From Microvirga sp. TS319 (GTDB lineage: Bacteria > Pseudomonadota > Alphaproteobacteria > Rhizobiales > Beijerinckiaceae), in NCBI RefSeq assembly GCF_041276405.1, contig NZ_JBGGGT010000002.1, forward strand, positions 3,962,501 to 4,026,500: DNA of 64,000 nt, in the 5' to 3' direction. Under the pieces are notes generated by a model. The model was not told the DNA's origin. It worked only from the letters and a program-made list of their open reading frames with translations, and searched no databases. Position numbers and translations under genes: made by a program. Below are positions 8,664 through 17,725 of this stretch, one piece after another. The first letter of the stretch is position 1, and each line of letters opens with the position of its first letter.

Positions 8664-9758
8664 CTAAGCATCCAGCCTGTCCGCCACTTCCTCGGCAAGT
8701 GACAGGCACGAGGTCAAGCCCGGACTTTCGATGCCGAAGAGCTGCACAAGCCCGGCGAGCCCGTGCTCGGCCGGCCCGTCGATCATGAAATCCGCCGCCT
8801 TCTCGCCGGGTCCCGTGAGCTTCGGGCGTATGCCCGCATAGTCGGGCACCAGCGCTCCGTCGGGCAAACCCGGCCAGTAGCGGCGGATCGCGGCATAGAA
8901 AGCCTCCGTGCGCTCCGGATCGACCTCGTAGATCTCGCGGTCGATCCATTCCACATCCGGCCCGAAGCGCATGCGCCCCGCGAGATCGAGCGTTACATGC
9001 GTGCCCAGGCCGCCGTCCACGGGCGCGGGATAGATCAGGCGCGAGAAGGCAGGCCGGCCGAGGCAGCCGAAATAGTTGCCCTTGGCCAGGACGAGAGGCG
9101 GGACGCGCTCCGGCGCATAGGCCTCGGTCGTCCGCGCCAGGGCCTGCGCGCCCAGACCGGCCGCGTTGACCACCGCATCGACGGCGATCTCTGTGGGCTG
9201 CGCGCCCCCCACGGCGACGTTCCACCCCGTTCCGTTCCGGGCGATCCGCTCGACGGTCGCCTGGAAGGCGATCATGCCGCCCGCCGCCTCGAGATCGCCC
9301 TGGAGCGCGAGCATGAGCGCATGGCTGTCGATGATCCCTGTCTCGCGGGACAGCACCGCGCCGGTGCAGGTGAGGTTCGGCTCCAGAGCCGCCGCTTCCG
9401 CACCGGTCAGGAAGGAAAGTCCTTCCACGCCGTTGGCGACACCCTGCTCGTAGATGCCTTCGATCTTGGCCTGCTCGAGATCGTCCGTCGCCACGATGAG
9501 CTTGCCGCATTTCCTGTGCGGCACGCCATGGCTCTCGCAGAAGGCGTAGAGCAACCGGCGTCCGTTGACGCAGTGACGGGCTCGAAAGGAATCCGCCGGA
9601 TAATACATGCCTCCATGGATCACCTCGCTGTTGCGCGACGAGACGCCATTGCCGATGCCGCCGGTCTTCTCCGCGACGATGACGTCATGGCCGCGCTGAG
9701 CCAGGGCGCGAGCGCAAGCCAGTCCGACCACGCCGGCGCCGATAACGAGTACGTCCAT
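8664..9758 (-). CDS. FAD-dependent oxidoreductase, L-2-hydroxyglutarate oxidase-like
   Basis: A 364-residue DAO-family flavoprotein. The N-terminal dinucleotide fold is plain (VIGAGVVGLACARALAQRGH, residues 4-23, then an acidic residue at the end of strand 2). A GNGVSSRNSEVIHGGMYYP segment near residue 40 is the substrate/FAD-contact region shared with L-2-hydroxyglutarate dehydrogenases. The likely reaction is oxidation of L-2-hydroxyglutarate or a similar 2-hydroxyacid, with electrons passed to oxygen or the quinone pool. The start at 9758 (MDVLVIGAG) is preferred over 9770 because the fold begins directly. It lies downstream of pckA on the same strand, with a hairpin between them. Confidence 0.82.
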   Translation of the reverse strand: MDVLVIGAGVVGLACARALAQRGHDVIVAEKTGGIGNGVSSRNSEVIHGGMYYPADSFRARHCVNGRRLLYAFCESHGVPHRKCGKLIVATDDLEQAKIEGIYEQGVANGVEGLSFLTGAEAAALEPNLTCTGAVLSRETGIIDSHALMLALQGDLEAAGGMIAFQATVERIARNGTGWNVAVGGAQPTEIAVDAVVNAAGLGAQALARTTEAYAPERVPPLVLAKGNYFGCLGRPAFSRLIYPAPVDGGLGTHVTLDLAGRMRFGPDVEWIDREIYEVDPERTEAFYAAIRRYWPGLPDGALVPDYAGIRPKLTGPGEKAADFMIDGPAEHGLAGLVQLFGIESPGLTSCLSLAEEVADRLDA

Positions 9759-9775
9759 CCTTCTCCCCAATGCAA

Positions 9776-9800
9776 AGCGGCGGCCCGAAAGCCGCCGCCT
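9776..9800 (-). terminator. Hairpin after pckA
   Basis: GCGGCGGC (9777-9784) pairs with GCCGCCGC (9791-9798) around a 6-base loop, just past the pckA stop on the reverse strand. It is followed by only a short T-run (TTTG), so termination may be partial, with read-through into the oxidoreductase. Confidence 0.6.
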
Positions 9801-9823
9801 CTTGTCGTTGCGATGTCCCGCCG

Positions 9824-11464
9824 TCAGGCGGCGATCGACATCTGCGGCGCCGCGCGGCGCACGTCGGAATCGACATGCCCCTCGAAGCGCTTGAAGTTCT
9901 CGTTGAACATGGCGATCAGACGCTTCGCCGTCTCGGCGAACTCGGCCTTATCCTGCCAGGTCTTGACGGGATAGAGGATGTGCGGCTCGACGCCGGGCAC
10001 CGAGGTCGGGACCGCGAAACCGAAATAGGGATCGCGGCGGAAATCGGCCCGGGAGAGCGACCCGTCGAGCGCCGCCGTCAGCAGGCGGCGCGTGACGCGG
10101 ATCGGCATGCGGCGGCCGACGCCGTACTTGCCGCCGGTCCAGCCGGTATTGACGAGCCAGCAATCCACCGAGTGCTTGGCGATGAGATCGCGCAGCAGAT
10201 TGCCGTATTCGGACGGGTGGCGCGGCATGAAGGGCGCGCCGAAGCAGGTCGAGAAGGTGGCCTCGGGATCCTTTACGCCCTTTTCCGTGCCGGCCACCTT
10301 CGCGGTGTAGCCGGAGAGGAAGTGGTACATCGCCTCCGCGGGGGTGAGCTTGGCGATGGGGGGCAGGACGCCGAATGCGTCGCAGGTGAGCATCACGATG
10401 TTCTTCGGGATGCCCGCACGGCCCGTGGCGCTCGCATTGGGGATGAAGTCGAGCGGATAGGCGCAGCGGGTGTTCTCGGTCTTCGACGCGTCGTCGTAAT
10501 CGGGCACCCGGGTGATGGGATCGATCACTACGTTCTCCAGAACCGTGCCGAAGCGCTCGGTCGTGGCGAAGATCTCCGGTTCCGCCTCGCGGGAGAGGCG
10601 GATGGTCTTGGCGTAGCAGCCGCCCTCGAAATTGAACACGCCGTTCGGACCCCAGCCATGCTCGTCGTCGCCGAGCAGGATGCGGTTCGGGTCGGCCGAC
10701 AAGGTCGTCTTGCCGGTGCCGGAGAGGCCGAAGAACACGGCCACGTCGCCCTCGCGGCCCACATTGGCGGAGCAATGCATAGGCATGACGTTTTGCGCGG
10801 GCAGCACGTAGTTGAGGTAGGTGAAGACGGACTTCTTCATCTCGCCCGCATAGGACGTGCCGCCGATGAGCACGATCTTGCGGGCGAAATCGCACGCGAT
10901 GACCGTCTCGGAGCGGCATCCGTGGCGGGCGGGATCGGCCCTGAAGGACGGAAGGTCGATGATCGTCAGGCCGGGCACATAGTCCTTCAGCTCGCCCATG
11001 TCGGGGCGGATCAGAAGGTTACGGATGAACAGGGAGTGCCAGGCGAATTCCGTGAAGACACGCGCCTTGACCCGGTAGGCAGGGTCCGCGCCGCCGTAGA
11101 GATCCTGGGCGAACAGCTCCTTGCCCTCGGCATGGGCGAGGAAATCCTGCAGCAGGGTGTCGAAGTTCCCGGACGTGATGGCACCGTTGTTGTCCCACCA
11201 GACGGAGCTCTCGGTAGCCTCGTCGCGCACCACGAACTTGTCCTTCGGGGAGCGGCCGGTATGGACGCCGGTCTCCGCCAGGAGAGCGCCTCCCTTCACA
11301 AGCCTGGTCTCGCCCCGGGTCAATGAATGCTCGTAAAGTGCGGGAGCTTCGAGGTTCCAGTAGACTTTCTTGAGATTGCGGAAGCCGATGGCCTCCGCGC
11401 CTTGAGCGCTGTTGAAGACGCCGATGTTATCCACGGAAAACTTCTCCTGGTCGCCGATGGCCAA
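9824..11464 (-). CDS. pckA: Phosphoenolpyruvate carboxykinase (ATP)
   Basis: A 546-residue ATP-type PEPCK, the gluconeogenic enzyme that turns oxaloacetate and ATP into PEP, CO2 and ADP. Signature stretches are [10 protein letters not shown] near residue 69, the [15 protein letters not shown] oxaloacetate/metal region, the P-loop [16 protein letters not shown], and the GDDEHGWG kinase-2-like motif. The length is normal. It is divergent from chvI-chvG across a 499-base gap. In Sinorhizobium and Agrobacterium the same pckA/chvI/chvG neighbourhood exists and the two-component system affects pckA, so shared regulation is a reasonable inference here. Confidence 0.97.
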   Translation of the reverse strand: MAIGDQEKFSVDNIGVFNSAQGAEAIGFRNLKKVYWNLEAPALYEHSLTRGETRLVKGGALLAETGVHTGRSPKDKFVVRDEATESSVWWDNNGAITSGNFDTLLQDFLAHAEGKELFAQDLYGGADPAYRVKARVFTEFAWHSLFIRNLLIRPDMGELKDYVPGLTIIDLPSFRADPARHGCRSETVIACDFARKIVLIGGTSYAGEMKKSVFTYLNYVLPAQNVMPMHCSANVGREGDVAVFFGLSGTGKTTLSADPNRILLGDDEHGWGPNGVFNFEGGCYAKTIRLSREAEPEIFATTERFGTVLENVVIDPITRVPDYDDASKTENTRCAYPLDFIPNASATGRAGIPKNIVMLTCDAFGVLPPIAKLTPAEAMYHFLSGYTAKVAGTEKGVKDPEATFSTCFGAPFMPRHPSEYGNLLRDLIAKHSVDCWLVNTGWTGGKYGVGRRMPIRVTRRLLTAALDGSLSRADFRRDPYFGFAVPTSVPGVEPHILYPVKTWQDKAEFAETAKRLIAMFNENFKRFEGHVDSDVRRAAPQMSIAA

Positions 11465-11963
11465 GCGGCCGGAGGTGCCGCCTTCCGAAGGCTGTCACGG
11501 TGTTGCATTCAAGCGGCGCCGGTCCGAAGTCGCGACGCAACCGCCTGAACGTAGGATGTTTAGGTCAGGCGGCCAAGCCGTCAACCGAGCCATTCCATGG
11601 CATTCTATTTTTCATGACGCTAGGCCTTGCAAGCTGGGTGGCTGGGTTTTTCCGGCTTTTGTCGCAAATCTTTGGGAGGATTGACGGCCCGCAACTGTGT
11701 CACGTAGCATCTCTCCACCTTGGGACACCTTGGGTGCGCCCATTCGCCCAAGGCCGGCAGAACGGAAACGGCTGTAGTTTGTTCATCTCCGGTTGAACCG
11801 GCACTTCCTAAACACCACTATCCGTCCGTTCCGCCCCTCGCCTGGAGCTGCGGCAACCATAATTATGCCATCAGTAAGGCGCAGTTGGGCACGTTTCGAG
11901 GCCCCCTGCGTTATCGAACGATACGTCACGCGACCATCGTCCGTGTCAGCCAAGGAAGAGTTC
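11465..11963. promoter_or_regulatory. Divergent pckA/chvI intergenic region
   Basis: A 499-base gap between divergent starts. Notable elements are two copies of CACCTTGGG exactly 10 bases apart (11716-11724 and 11726-11734), the second of which also forms an inverted pair with CCCAAGG at 11747-11753. Three TCAC-containing strings occur near 11494, 11699 and 11928. Tandem half-sites one helical turn apart are how OmpR/PhoB-type regulators such as ChvI usually bind, so this is a candidate operator. No gene is supported here. Confidence 0.45.
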
Positions 11964-12662
11964 ATGCCCACGATCGCTCTTGTCGACGACGATCGCAACA
12001 TCCTGACTTCCGTTTCGATCGCCCTCGAGGCCGAGGGCTACCGTATCCAGACCTATACCGACGGAGCCTCGGCCCTCGACGGTCTGAAACACGCTCCTCC
12101 GGATCTTGCCATTTTCGATATCAAGATGCCGCGCATGGACGGCATGGAGCTTCTGCGCCGCCTGCGTCAGAAATCCGACCTTCCCGTGATCTTCCTGACC
12201 TCCAAGGACGAGGAGATCGACGAGCTGTTCGGCCTGAAGATGGGCGCGGACGATTTCATCCGGAAGCCCTTCTCCCAGCGCCTTCTGGTCGAGCGCGTGA
12301 AGGCGGTGCTGCGCCGCTTCGCGCCCAAGGACCAAAGCACCCCCAAGGAAACCGATCCGAAGGCCCTGGAACGGGGCCAGCTGAAGATGGATCCGGAGCG
12401 GCATGCCTGCACCTGGAAGGGCGAGCCCGTCACGCTCACCGTCACCGAGTTCCTGATCCTCCAGGCCCTCGCGACCCGCCCTGGCGTGGTGAAAAGCCGC
12501 AATGCGCTCATGGACGCGGCCTATGACGACCAGGTCTATGTGGACGACCGCACCATCGACAGCCACATCAAGCGCCTGCGCAAGAAGTTCAAAGCGGTTG
12601 ACCAGAGTTTCGAAATGATCGAGACCCTTTACGGCGTCGGCTACCGCTTCAAGGAAGCCTGA
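11964..12662 (+). CDS. chvI: Two-component response regulator ChvI
   Basis: A 232-residue OmpR/PhoB-type regulator. The receiver domain spans residues 1-~118: acidic pocket DDD at 8-10, phospho-acceptor Asp52 ([13 protein letters not shown]), the conserved Thr in FLTSKD and Lys in IRKPFS. The winged-helix DNA-binding domain follows (~135-230, ending in [12 protein letters not shown]). The frame is open much further upstream, but the conserved receiver starts at the ATG at 11964. It pairs with ChvG, encoded 84 bases downstream. In rhizobia this pair controls envelope integrity, exopolysaccharide, acid response and host interaction. Confidence 0.95.
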   Translation: MPTIALVDDDRNILTSVSIALEAEGYRIQTYTDGASALDGLKHAPPDLAIFDIKMPRMDGMELLRRLRQKSDLPVIFLTSKDEEIDELFGLKMGADDFIRKPFSQRLLVERVKAVLRRFAPKDQSTPKETDPKALERGQLKMDPERHACTWKGEPVTLTVTEFLILQALATRPGVVKSRNALMDAAYDDQVYVDDRTIDSHIKRLRKKFKAVDQSFEMIETLYGVGYRFKEA

Positions 12663-12746
12663 TGCCTGCAGGACTTGCCTCTTGAAGGCAAAGGACAACC
12701 AGGAAAGACCTGCATGGTCCGGAAATCCCTTTCGGATCATGCCTAG

Positions 12747-14636
12747 ATGAGTGGCATGAAGGCTGATCCCACCCACGCCGAGGCGGCGACAGACGATCCG
12801 CCTGCTCCTCGCGGCATCCTGGCGCGGCTGAAGCATTTCGGCCGCATGCTCTCGCAACGTGCCTCCTCGAGCCTGACGCGGCGCATCGTCGTGCTCAACC
12901 TGGCGGGCCTCGTCGCCCTGCTCATCGGCTTCCTCTATCTCAATCAGTTCCGGGAAGGCCTGATCGAAGCGCGGGTGCAAAGCCTGCTCACCCAGGGCGA
13001 GATCATCGCCGGCGCCATCGCCAGCTCGGCGACGGTAGAAACCAACACCATTACCCTCGACCCCGACCAGCTTCTGCAGATGCAGGCGGGCGAGACGGAG
13101 CGCCTGCACGACGAGGGTCTCTCCTCCCTCGAATTCTCCATCAACCCGGAGCGGGTGGCCCCCCTGCTGCGGCGGCTCGTCACACCGACCCAGACCCGCG
13201 CCCGGATCTTCGACCGTGACGGCCTCCTCCTGCTCGATTCCCGGAATTTCTATTCGCGCGGCGACATCCTGCGCATGGATCTGCCGCCGGTCGGAAACGT
13301 GGAGGACACCACGAGCTTCATCGAGCGCACCTGGAACAGCGTGCGCAAGATGTTCCGGCGCACCAAGCGGCCCGTCCTCGATGAGGCGGGGCCCGTCAAC
13401 GGCAAATCCCTGCCGGAGGTGCAGCAGGCCTTCTCGGGCCAGCAATCGAGCGTGGTGCGCGTGAACAACCGCGGCGAAACGATCGTGTCAGTGGCCGTTC
13501 CGGTCCAGCGTTTCCGTACGGTCCAGGGCGTGCTGCTGCTCTCCACGCAGGAGGGCGACATCGACGCCATCATCGCGTCCGAGCGCTTCGCCCTGCTCCA
13601 GGTATTCCTGGTGGCAGCGGTGGTGATGATGGTCCTGTCGCTGTTCCTGGCCGGCGCGATCGCAGGCCCTGTGCGCCGCCTGGCGGAGGCGGCGGAGCGT
13701 GTCCGCTGGGGCACCAAGTCGCGCCAGGAGATTCCGGACTTCACCAACCGCTCGGACGAGATCGGCCACCTCTCCGGCGCCCTGCGGGACATGACCAAGG
13801 CGCTCTACAACCGCATCGACGCCATCGAGAGCTTCGCGGCAGATGTGGCGCACGAACTGAAGAACCCGCTCACCTCGCTGCGGAGCGCCGTGGAAACCCT
13901 GCCGCTCGCCCGCAGCGACGACTCCCGCGAGCGGCTCATGTCGATCATCCAGCACGACGTACGGCGCCTCGACCGCCTCATCAGCGACATTTCCGACGCT
14001 TCCCGCCTCGACGCCGAGCTCGCCCGGGCCGACGCGGAGCCGGTCGACATGGCGCGTCTGCTCGAAGCGGTCGTATCGGTGGCCAACGAGCGCCGTCAGG
14101 AGCACGATCCGCTCATCGAGCTCACTCTCGAAAGCCATCCGCGCGGCCGCGATGCCTTCCTGGTGCTCGGCCACGACAGCCGCCTCGGTCAGGTCTTCAA
14201 CAACCTCATCGACAATGCCCGTTCCTTCTCGCCGCCCGACGCATCGGTGCGCGTGATGCTGCGGCGGCGCAAGTCAGGGGTCGAGATCCTGGTGGAGGAC
14301 AGCGGCCCCGGCATCGAACCCGATGCCCTCGACCGGATCTTCGAGCGCTTCTACACGGACCGGCCCGAGCAGGGGTTCGGCCAGAACTCGGGCCTGGGAC
14401 TGTCCATCTCGCGCCAGATCATCGAGGCCCATCGCGGCACGATCCGTGCGGAAAACCGCCTCGGCCCGCCTGACGAGAGCGGCGAACCGCAACGCCTCGG
14501 CGCCCGCTTCGTCATCCGCCTTCCGGCCGCCGAGAATCCAAAAGGCAAGAAAGACCAGAGCAAGAAAGACCAGAGCAGGAAGGAACAGGCCAAGCAGGAA
14601 CAGGCCCGAACCGCTCAGGGAGAGAAGACGCCGTGA
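12747..14636 (+). CDS. chvG: Sensor histidine kinase ChvG
   Basis: A 629-residue membrane kinase. TM1 is at ~45-67, a periplasmic sensor domain of ~210 residues follows, TM2 is at ~283-307, then HAMP, the HisKA domain with His369 in FAADVAHELKNPLTSL, and the ATPase with NNLIDNARSFS, DSGPGI and GLGLSISRQI. It phosphorylates ChvI. The C-terminal tail past the ATPase is odd: a Lys/Gln-rich run of near-repeats (KKDQSKKDQSRKEQAKQEQA) encoded by short direct DNA repeats at about 14545-14608. Its TGA overlaps the GTG start of hprK, so the two are translationally coupled. Confidence 0.95.
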   Translation: MSGMKADPTHAEAATDDPPAPRGILARLKHFGRMLSQRASSSLTRRIVVLNLAGLVALLIGFLYLNQFREGLIEARVQSLLTQGEIIAGAIASSATVETNTITLDPDQLLQMQAGETERLHDEGLSSLEFSINPERVAPLLRRLVTPTQTRARIFDRDGLLLLDSRNFYSRGDILRMDLPPVGNVEDTTSFIERTWNSVRKMFRRTKRPVLDEAGPVNGKSLPEVQQAFSGQQSSVVRVNNRGETIVSVAVPVQRFRTVQGVLLLSTQEGDIDAIIASERFALLQVFLVAAVVMMVLSLFLAGAIAGPVRRLAEAAERVRWGTKSRQEIPDFTNRSDEIGHLSGALRDMTKALYNRIDAIESFAADVAHELKNPLTSLRSAVETLPLARSDDSRERLMSIIQHDVRRLDRLISDISDASRLDAELARADAEPVDMARLLEAVVSVANERRQEHDPLIELTLESHPRGRDAFLVLGHDSRLGQVFNNLIDNARSFSPPDASVRVMLRRRKSGVEILVEDSGPGIEPDALDRIFERFYTDRPEQGFGQNSGLGLSISRQIIEAHRGTIRAENRLGPPDESGEPQRLGARFVIRLPAAENPKGKKDQSKKDQSRKEQAKQEQARTAQGEKTP

Positions 14637-15088
14637 GCACGGGCGAGACCATCCATGCTTCCTGCGTCGTCATCGGCGAGGCCGGTGTGCTGATCCGGGG
14701 GCGGTCCGGCTCCGGCAAGTCGACGCTGGCGCGCGAACTGGTGCTGCACGCACTCCAGGCCGGCCAGTTCGGCCGCCTCGTGAGCGACGACAGAACCGGT
14801 CTTCGCGCGGAACACGGGCGTCTCTTGGCAAGTCCGGTGGAGCCTCTCGCCGGACATCTCGAGATCCATGGCCTGGGGATCACCCGCCAGCCCTACGAAC
14901 CCGCCGCCGTCATCCGCCTCGCGATCGACCTGAGCGAGGATCCGCCACGATTTCCCGAAGTCGAGGACGGCAACATTGTTCTGTGCGGCGTCATGATCCC
15001 TCGCATCCACATGCGGGCCGGGGCAAGCTTTGCAAGCATCGCACTGAGGCGCTTGAGTGGTGTTTGCGACACGGTCGTGACACTGTGA
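14633..15088 (+). CDS. hprK: HPr kinase/phosphorylase, short rhizobial form
   Basis: A 151-residue protein equal to the catalytic C-terminal domain of HprK only; the ~130-residue N-terminal domain of Gram-positive HprK is absent, as is usual in alphaproteobacteria. The P-loop GRSGSGKS is at residues 23-30, followed by the LVSDD acidic stretch. It should phosphorylate or dephosphorylate Ser63 of the HPr encoded downstream. The GTG start at 14633 overlaps the chvG stop (GTGA). This links envelope/acid sensing with the regulatory PTS (hprK, EIIA-Man type, HPr) in one transcription unit. Confidence 0.9.
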   Translation: MSTGETIHASCVVIGEAGVLIRGRSGSGKSTLARELVLHALQAGQFGRLVSDDRTGLRAEHGRLLASPVEPLAGHLEIHGLGITRQPYEPAAVIRLAIDLSEDPPRFPEVEDGNIVLCGVMIPRIHMRAGASFASIALRRLSGVCDTVVTL

Positions 15089-15176
15089 TGAACTTTTCCT
15101 CTCAATGCTCTTGCGCTTGGCTTCGCAGTGCACAAAATAGCGGCTCCGCTCTCGGAGCGTTCGGACCTGGAACATT

Positions 15177-15578
15177 ATGATTGGAATGGTGCTCGTTACC
15201 CACGGGCAGCTCGCGACGGAGTTCAGAGCCGCGCTTGAGCATGTGGTGGGTCCTCAAGAGCAGCTTGAGACGATCACGATCGGCCCCGACGACGACATGG
15301 AAACACGGCGCAAGGACATCATGGCCGCCGTGTGCCGGGTCAATTCGGGCCAGGGCGTCGTGGTCTTGACCGATATGTTCGGGGGCACCCCCTCGAATCT
15401 CGCCCTGTCCTGCATGAATGGCGGCTCCGTCGAGGTGGTCGCCGGAATCAACCTGCCCATGCTCATCAAGCTGGCCTCGGTCCGGGACGAGGAACCCCTC
15501 GGCGACGCGGTCTCGCACGCCCAGGAGGCCGGAAGGAAATACATCAACATCGCCTCGCGCGTTCTGTCGGGAAAATAA
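15177..15578 (+). CDS. PTS EIIA component, mannose (EIIA-Man) type
   Basis: A 133-residue EIIA of the mannose/fructose class. The active-site histidine is His9 in MIGMVLVTHG, and the LTDMFGGTPSNLA stretch near residue 65 is the family's second conserved region. No EIIB, EIIC or EIID partners are encoded nearby, so it is unlikely to support sugar transport and is better viewed as a regulatory phospho-carrier that accepts phosphate from HPr. It lies 88 bases after hprK and directly before HPr. Confidence 0.92.
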   Translation: MIGMVLVTHGQLATEFRAALEHVVGPQEQLETITIGPDDDMETRRKDIMAAVCRVNSGQGVVVLTDMFGGTPSNLALSCMNGGSVEVVAGINLPMLIKLASVRDEEPLGDAVSHAQEAGRKYINIASRVLSGK

Positions 15579-15583
15579 GCACC

Positions 15584-15904
15584 ATGGATCAGCCCCTCGA
15601 TCAGGATTGTCCCCCGGCTCCTGTGCCCGAGGGGGCCGAAGTCCGGGAGCTGCCGATCGTCAATCGCCGGGGCCTGCATGCCCGCGCCTCTGCCAAGTTC
15701 GTCCAGACCGTGGAGCGCTTCGATTCGGACGTCACCGTGACCCGCTGCGGCGAGACCGTGGGCGGTCGTTCCATCATGGGTCTCCTGACCCTGGCGGCGG
15801 CCCAGGGCACCACCATCACCGTGACCGCCAAGGGTCCCGACGCGACAGCCTGTCTCCAGGCCATCGACGACCTCATCGCCGGCAGGTTCGGCGAGGACGA
15901 ATAG
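15584..15904 (+). CDS. HPr phosphocarrier protein
   Basis: A 106-residue HPr with a short extra N-terminus (about 20 residues). His32 in RRGLHARASAKF is the phospho-acceptor for EI. Ser63 in GRSIMGLL is the regulatory serine targeted by HprK, and it is present here. The ATG at 15584 lies 5 bases after the EIIA stop. EI (ptsP) is not in the window. Together with hprK and EIIA it forms the regulatory PTS of Hyphomicrobiales, which senses nitrogen and carbon state. Confidence 0.93.
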   Translation: MDQPLDQDCPPAPVPEGAEVRELPIVNRRGLHARASAKFVQTVERFDSDVTVTRCGETVGGRSIMGLLTLAAAQGTTITVTAKGPDATACLQAIDDLIAGRFGEDE

Positions 15905-15934
15905 CCTTTCGGCAAATCGTGCGGGCCCGACGGG

Positions 15935-16052
15935 CCGCGCTGGCGCATCGTGCGAGAAAGTGGCTCCGGTTTTTGGCAAGAACGAGGCGCTCTTTCCACG
16001 AAGGGAGCATCGGACCCAAAAGCGGATTCCACTTCCCGCGTCCGATGCTCTG
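15935..16052. repeat. Palindromic intergenic repeat, family A (copy 4)
   Basis: A full two-part copy. The first part runs from gcatcgtgcgagaaagtgg through ctccggtttttggc to aacgaggcgctc. The second begins gagcatcggacccaaaagcg and closes with cgtccgatgctc, an inverted arm of about 10 bp. It lies between the HPr stop and the ahcY operator. Confidence 0.75.
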
Positions 16053-16060
16053 GCCCTGAC

Positions 16061-16080
16061 ATATAAAGACATCTTTATAT
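16061..16080. promoter_or_regulatory. Palindromic operator upstream of ahcY (ArsR-type, SahR candidate)
   Basis: ATATAAAGA (16061-16069), two bases, then TCTTTATAT (16072-16080): a perfect 9-bp inverted repeat, strikingly AT-rich in this GC-rich DNA, 75 bases before the ahcY ATG. It has the shape of operators bound by ArsR-family regulators of S-adenosylhomocysteine/methionine metabolism (SahR). The assignment to SahR is from memory of that motif, and no regulator gene is next to it. Confidence 0.6.
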
Positions 16081-16154
16081 CTTGATTGCCTCAGAGGCGC
16101 CGCTCTGGTAGAGACTTGCGCCAGCGAAATCCCATCGGGTGCATGGAGGCCATC

Positions 16155-17555
16155 ATGGCTCAGGACTACATCGTCAAAGACATCGGCTTGGCCGATTTCG
16201 GCCGCAAGGAAATTTCGATCGCCGAGACCGAGATGCCGGGCCTCATGGCCGTCCGCGAGGAATACGGGCCGAAGCAGCCCCTGAGGGGCGCCCGCATTGC
16301 CGGCTCGCTCCACATGACCATTCAGACGGCCGTGCTGATCGAGACCTTGAAGGCTCTCGGGGCCGACATCCGCTGGGTGTCCTGCAACATCTACTCCACC
16401 CAGGACCATGCCGCAGCCGCCATCGCGGCAGCCGGCATCCCGGTCTTCGCCTATAAGGGCGAGACCCTGAAGGAATACTGGGACTACACCGCCAAGCTGT
16501 TCGACTGGCACGGCGGCGGCATGCCGAACATGATCCTCGACGACGGCGGCGACGCCACGATGCTGGTTCACATGGGCCTGCGCGCCGAGCAGGGCGACAC
16601 CGCCTTCCTCGACAAGCCGGGCTCCGAGGAGGAAGAGGTTTTCTTCGCTCTCATCAAGCGCCTGCTCTCCGAGAAGCCGAAAGGCTGGTTCGCCGAGCTC
16701 GCCGCCGCGATCAAGGGCGTCTCGGAAGAGACCACCACCGGCGTTCACCGCCTCTACATCATGGAGAAGGAGGGCAAGCTCCTCTTCCCGGCGATCAACG
16801 TGAACGACTCGGTCACGAAATCGAAGTTCGACAACCTCTACGGCTGCCGCGAATCGCTCGTCGACGGCATTCGCCGCGGCACGGACGTGATGATGGCCGG
16901 CAAGGTCGCCATGGTGGCGGGCTTCGGCGACGTGGGCAAGGGCTCGGCCGCTTCGCTCCGCCAGGCCGGCTGCCGCGTGCTGGTGTCGGAAGTCGACCCG
17001 ATCTGCGCGCTCCAGGCCGCCATGGAAGGCTATGAGGTCACGACGATGGAGGACGCTGCTCCGCGCGCCGACATCTTCGTCACGGCGACCGGCAACAAGG
17101 ACGTGATCACCATCGAGCACATGCGTGCGATGAAGGACCGCGCCATCGTCTGCAACATCGGTCACTTCGACAACGAAATCCAGGTCGCGGCTCTCAAGAA
17201 CCTCAAGTGGACCAACATCAAGCCGCAGGTGGACGAGATCGAGTTCGCCGACGGGCACCGGATCATCCTGCTCTCGGAAGGCCGTCTCGTGAACCTCGGC
17301 AATGCCATGGGTCACCCCTCCTTCGTGATGTCGGCGTCCTTCACGAACCAGACGCTCGCCCAGATCGAACTCTTCACCAACCAGGGCAGGTACGAGCGCA
17401 AGGTCTATACCCTGCCCAAGCACCTGGACGAGAAGGTGGCCTCGCTCCACCTCGAGAAGATCGGCGTGAAGCTCACCAAGCTCCGTCCCGATCAGGCTTC
17501 GTATATCGGCGTGTGCGAGACCGGGCCGTTCAAGCCGGATCATTATCGTTATTGA
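16155..17555 (+). CDS. ahcY: Adenosylhomocysteinase
   Basis: A 466-residue S-adenosylhomocysteine hydrolase, which splits SAH into adenosine and homocysteine using bound NAD and so keeps SAM-dependent methylation running. The NAD-binding loop [10 protein letters not shown] is near residue 256. The [19 protein letters not shown] substrate region and the C-terminal KPDHYRY that completes the neighbouring subunit's NAD site are both present. The ATG at 16155 is supported by GGAGG at 16145-16149. The gene stands alone, with a palindromic operator upstream and a terminator downstream. Confidence 0.97.
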   Translation: MAQDYIVKDIGLADFGRKEISIAETEMPGLMAVREEYGPKQPLRGARIAGSLHMTIQTAVLIETLKALGADIRWVSCNIYSTQDHAAAAIAAAGIPVFAYKGETLKEYWDYTAKLFDWHGGGMPNMILDDGGDATMLVHMGLRAEQGDTAFLDKPGSEEEEVFFALIKRLLSEKPKGWFAELAAAIKGVSEETTTGVHRLYIMEKEGKLLFPAINVNDSVTKSKFDNLYGCRESLVDGIRRGTDVMMAGKVAMVAGFGDVGKGSAASLRQAGCRVLVSEVDPICALQAAMEGYEVTTMEDAAPRADIFVTATGNKDVITIEHMRAMKDRAIVCNIGHFDNEIQVAALKNLKWTNIKPQVDEIEFADGHRIILLSEGRLVNLGNAMGHPSFVMSASFTNQTLAQIELFTNQGRYERKVYTLPKHLDEKVASLHLEKIGVKLTKLRPDQASYIGVCETGPFKPDHYRY

Positions 17556-17559
17556 TTAC

Positions 17560-17578
17560 AACTTCCGTTACGGAAGTT
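17560..17578. repeat. Perfect palindrome directly after the ahcY stop
   Basis: AACTTCCG, a TTA spacer, then CGGAAGTT: 8-bp arms starting 5 bases past the stop codon and just before the terminator. It may be a protein-binding site or a transcript-end structure. Confidence 0.5.
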
Positions 17579-17583
17579 TCCAG

Positions 17584-17610
17584 AAAGCCCGGCTTCGTGC
17601 CGGGCTTTTT
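17584..17610 (+). terminator. Rho-independent terminator of ahcY
   Basis: AAAGCCCGGC, loop TTCGT, GCCGGGCTTT, with T's through 17610: a 10-bp stem and a U-tract, the classic form. Confidence 0.9.
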
Positions 17611-17710
17611 CATGCGGCCGCCGTCGAATCGACGAGATGACGCAACGGCATGTGTGTGTCTCGATTGCAATATCCGTCCGCCAATTGCTCACAGCTTCTC
17701 CAAAGGAAGA

Positions 17711-17725
17711 TTAAGACAACGTTAA
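17711..17725. promoter_or_regulatory. Perfect CtrA-type box upstream of divL
   Basis: TTAA (17711-17714), seven bases, TTAA (17722-17725), followed by CC. This matches the full TTAA-N7-TTAA consensus of the cell-cycle regulator CtrA, 200 bases before the divL ATG. GANTC sites (targets of the CcrM methylase) follow near 17737 and 17767. The rest of the 17611-17925 gap holds no gene I can support. Confidence 0.6.

Noticed and set aside
16081..16154. A riboswitch (SAH or SAM type) in the ahcY leader
   Set aside because: The leader after the palindrome is only about 75 bases and I could not draw the conserved pseudoknot of known SAH, SAM-II or SAM/SAH classes; the palindrome explains control more simply.
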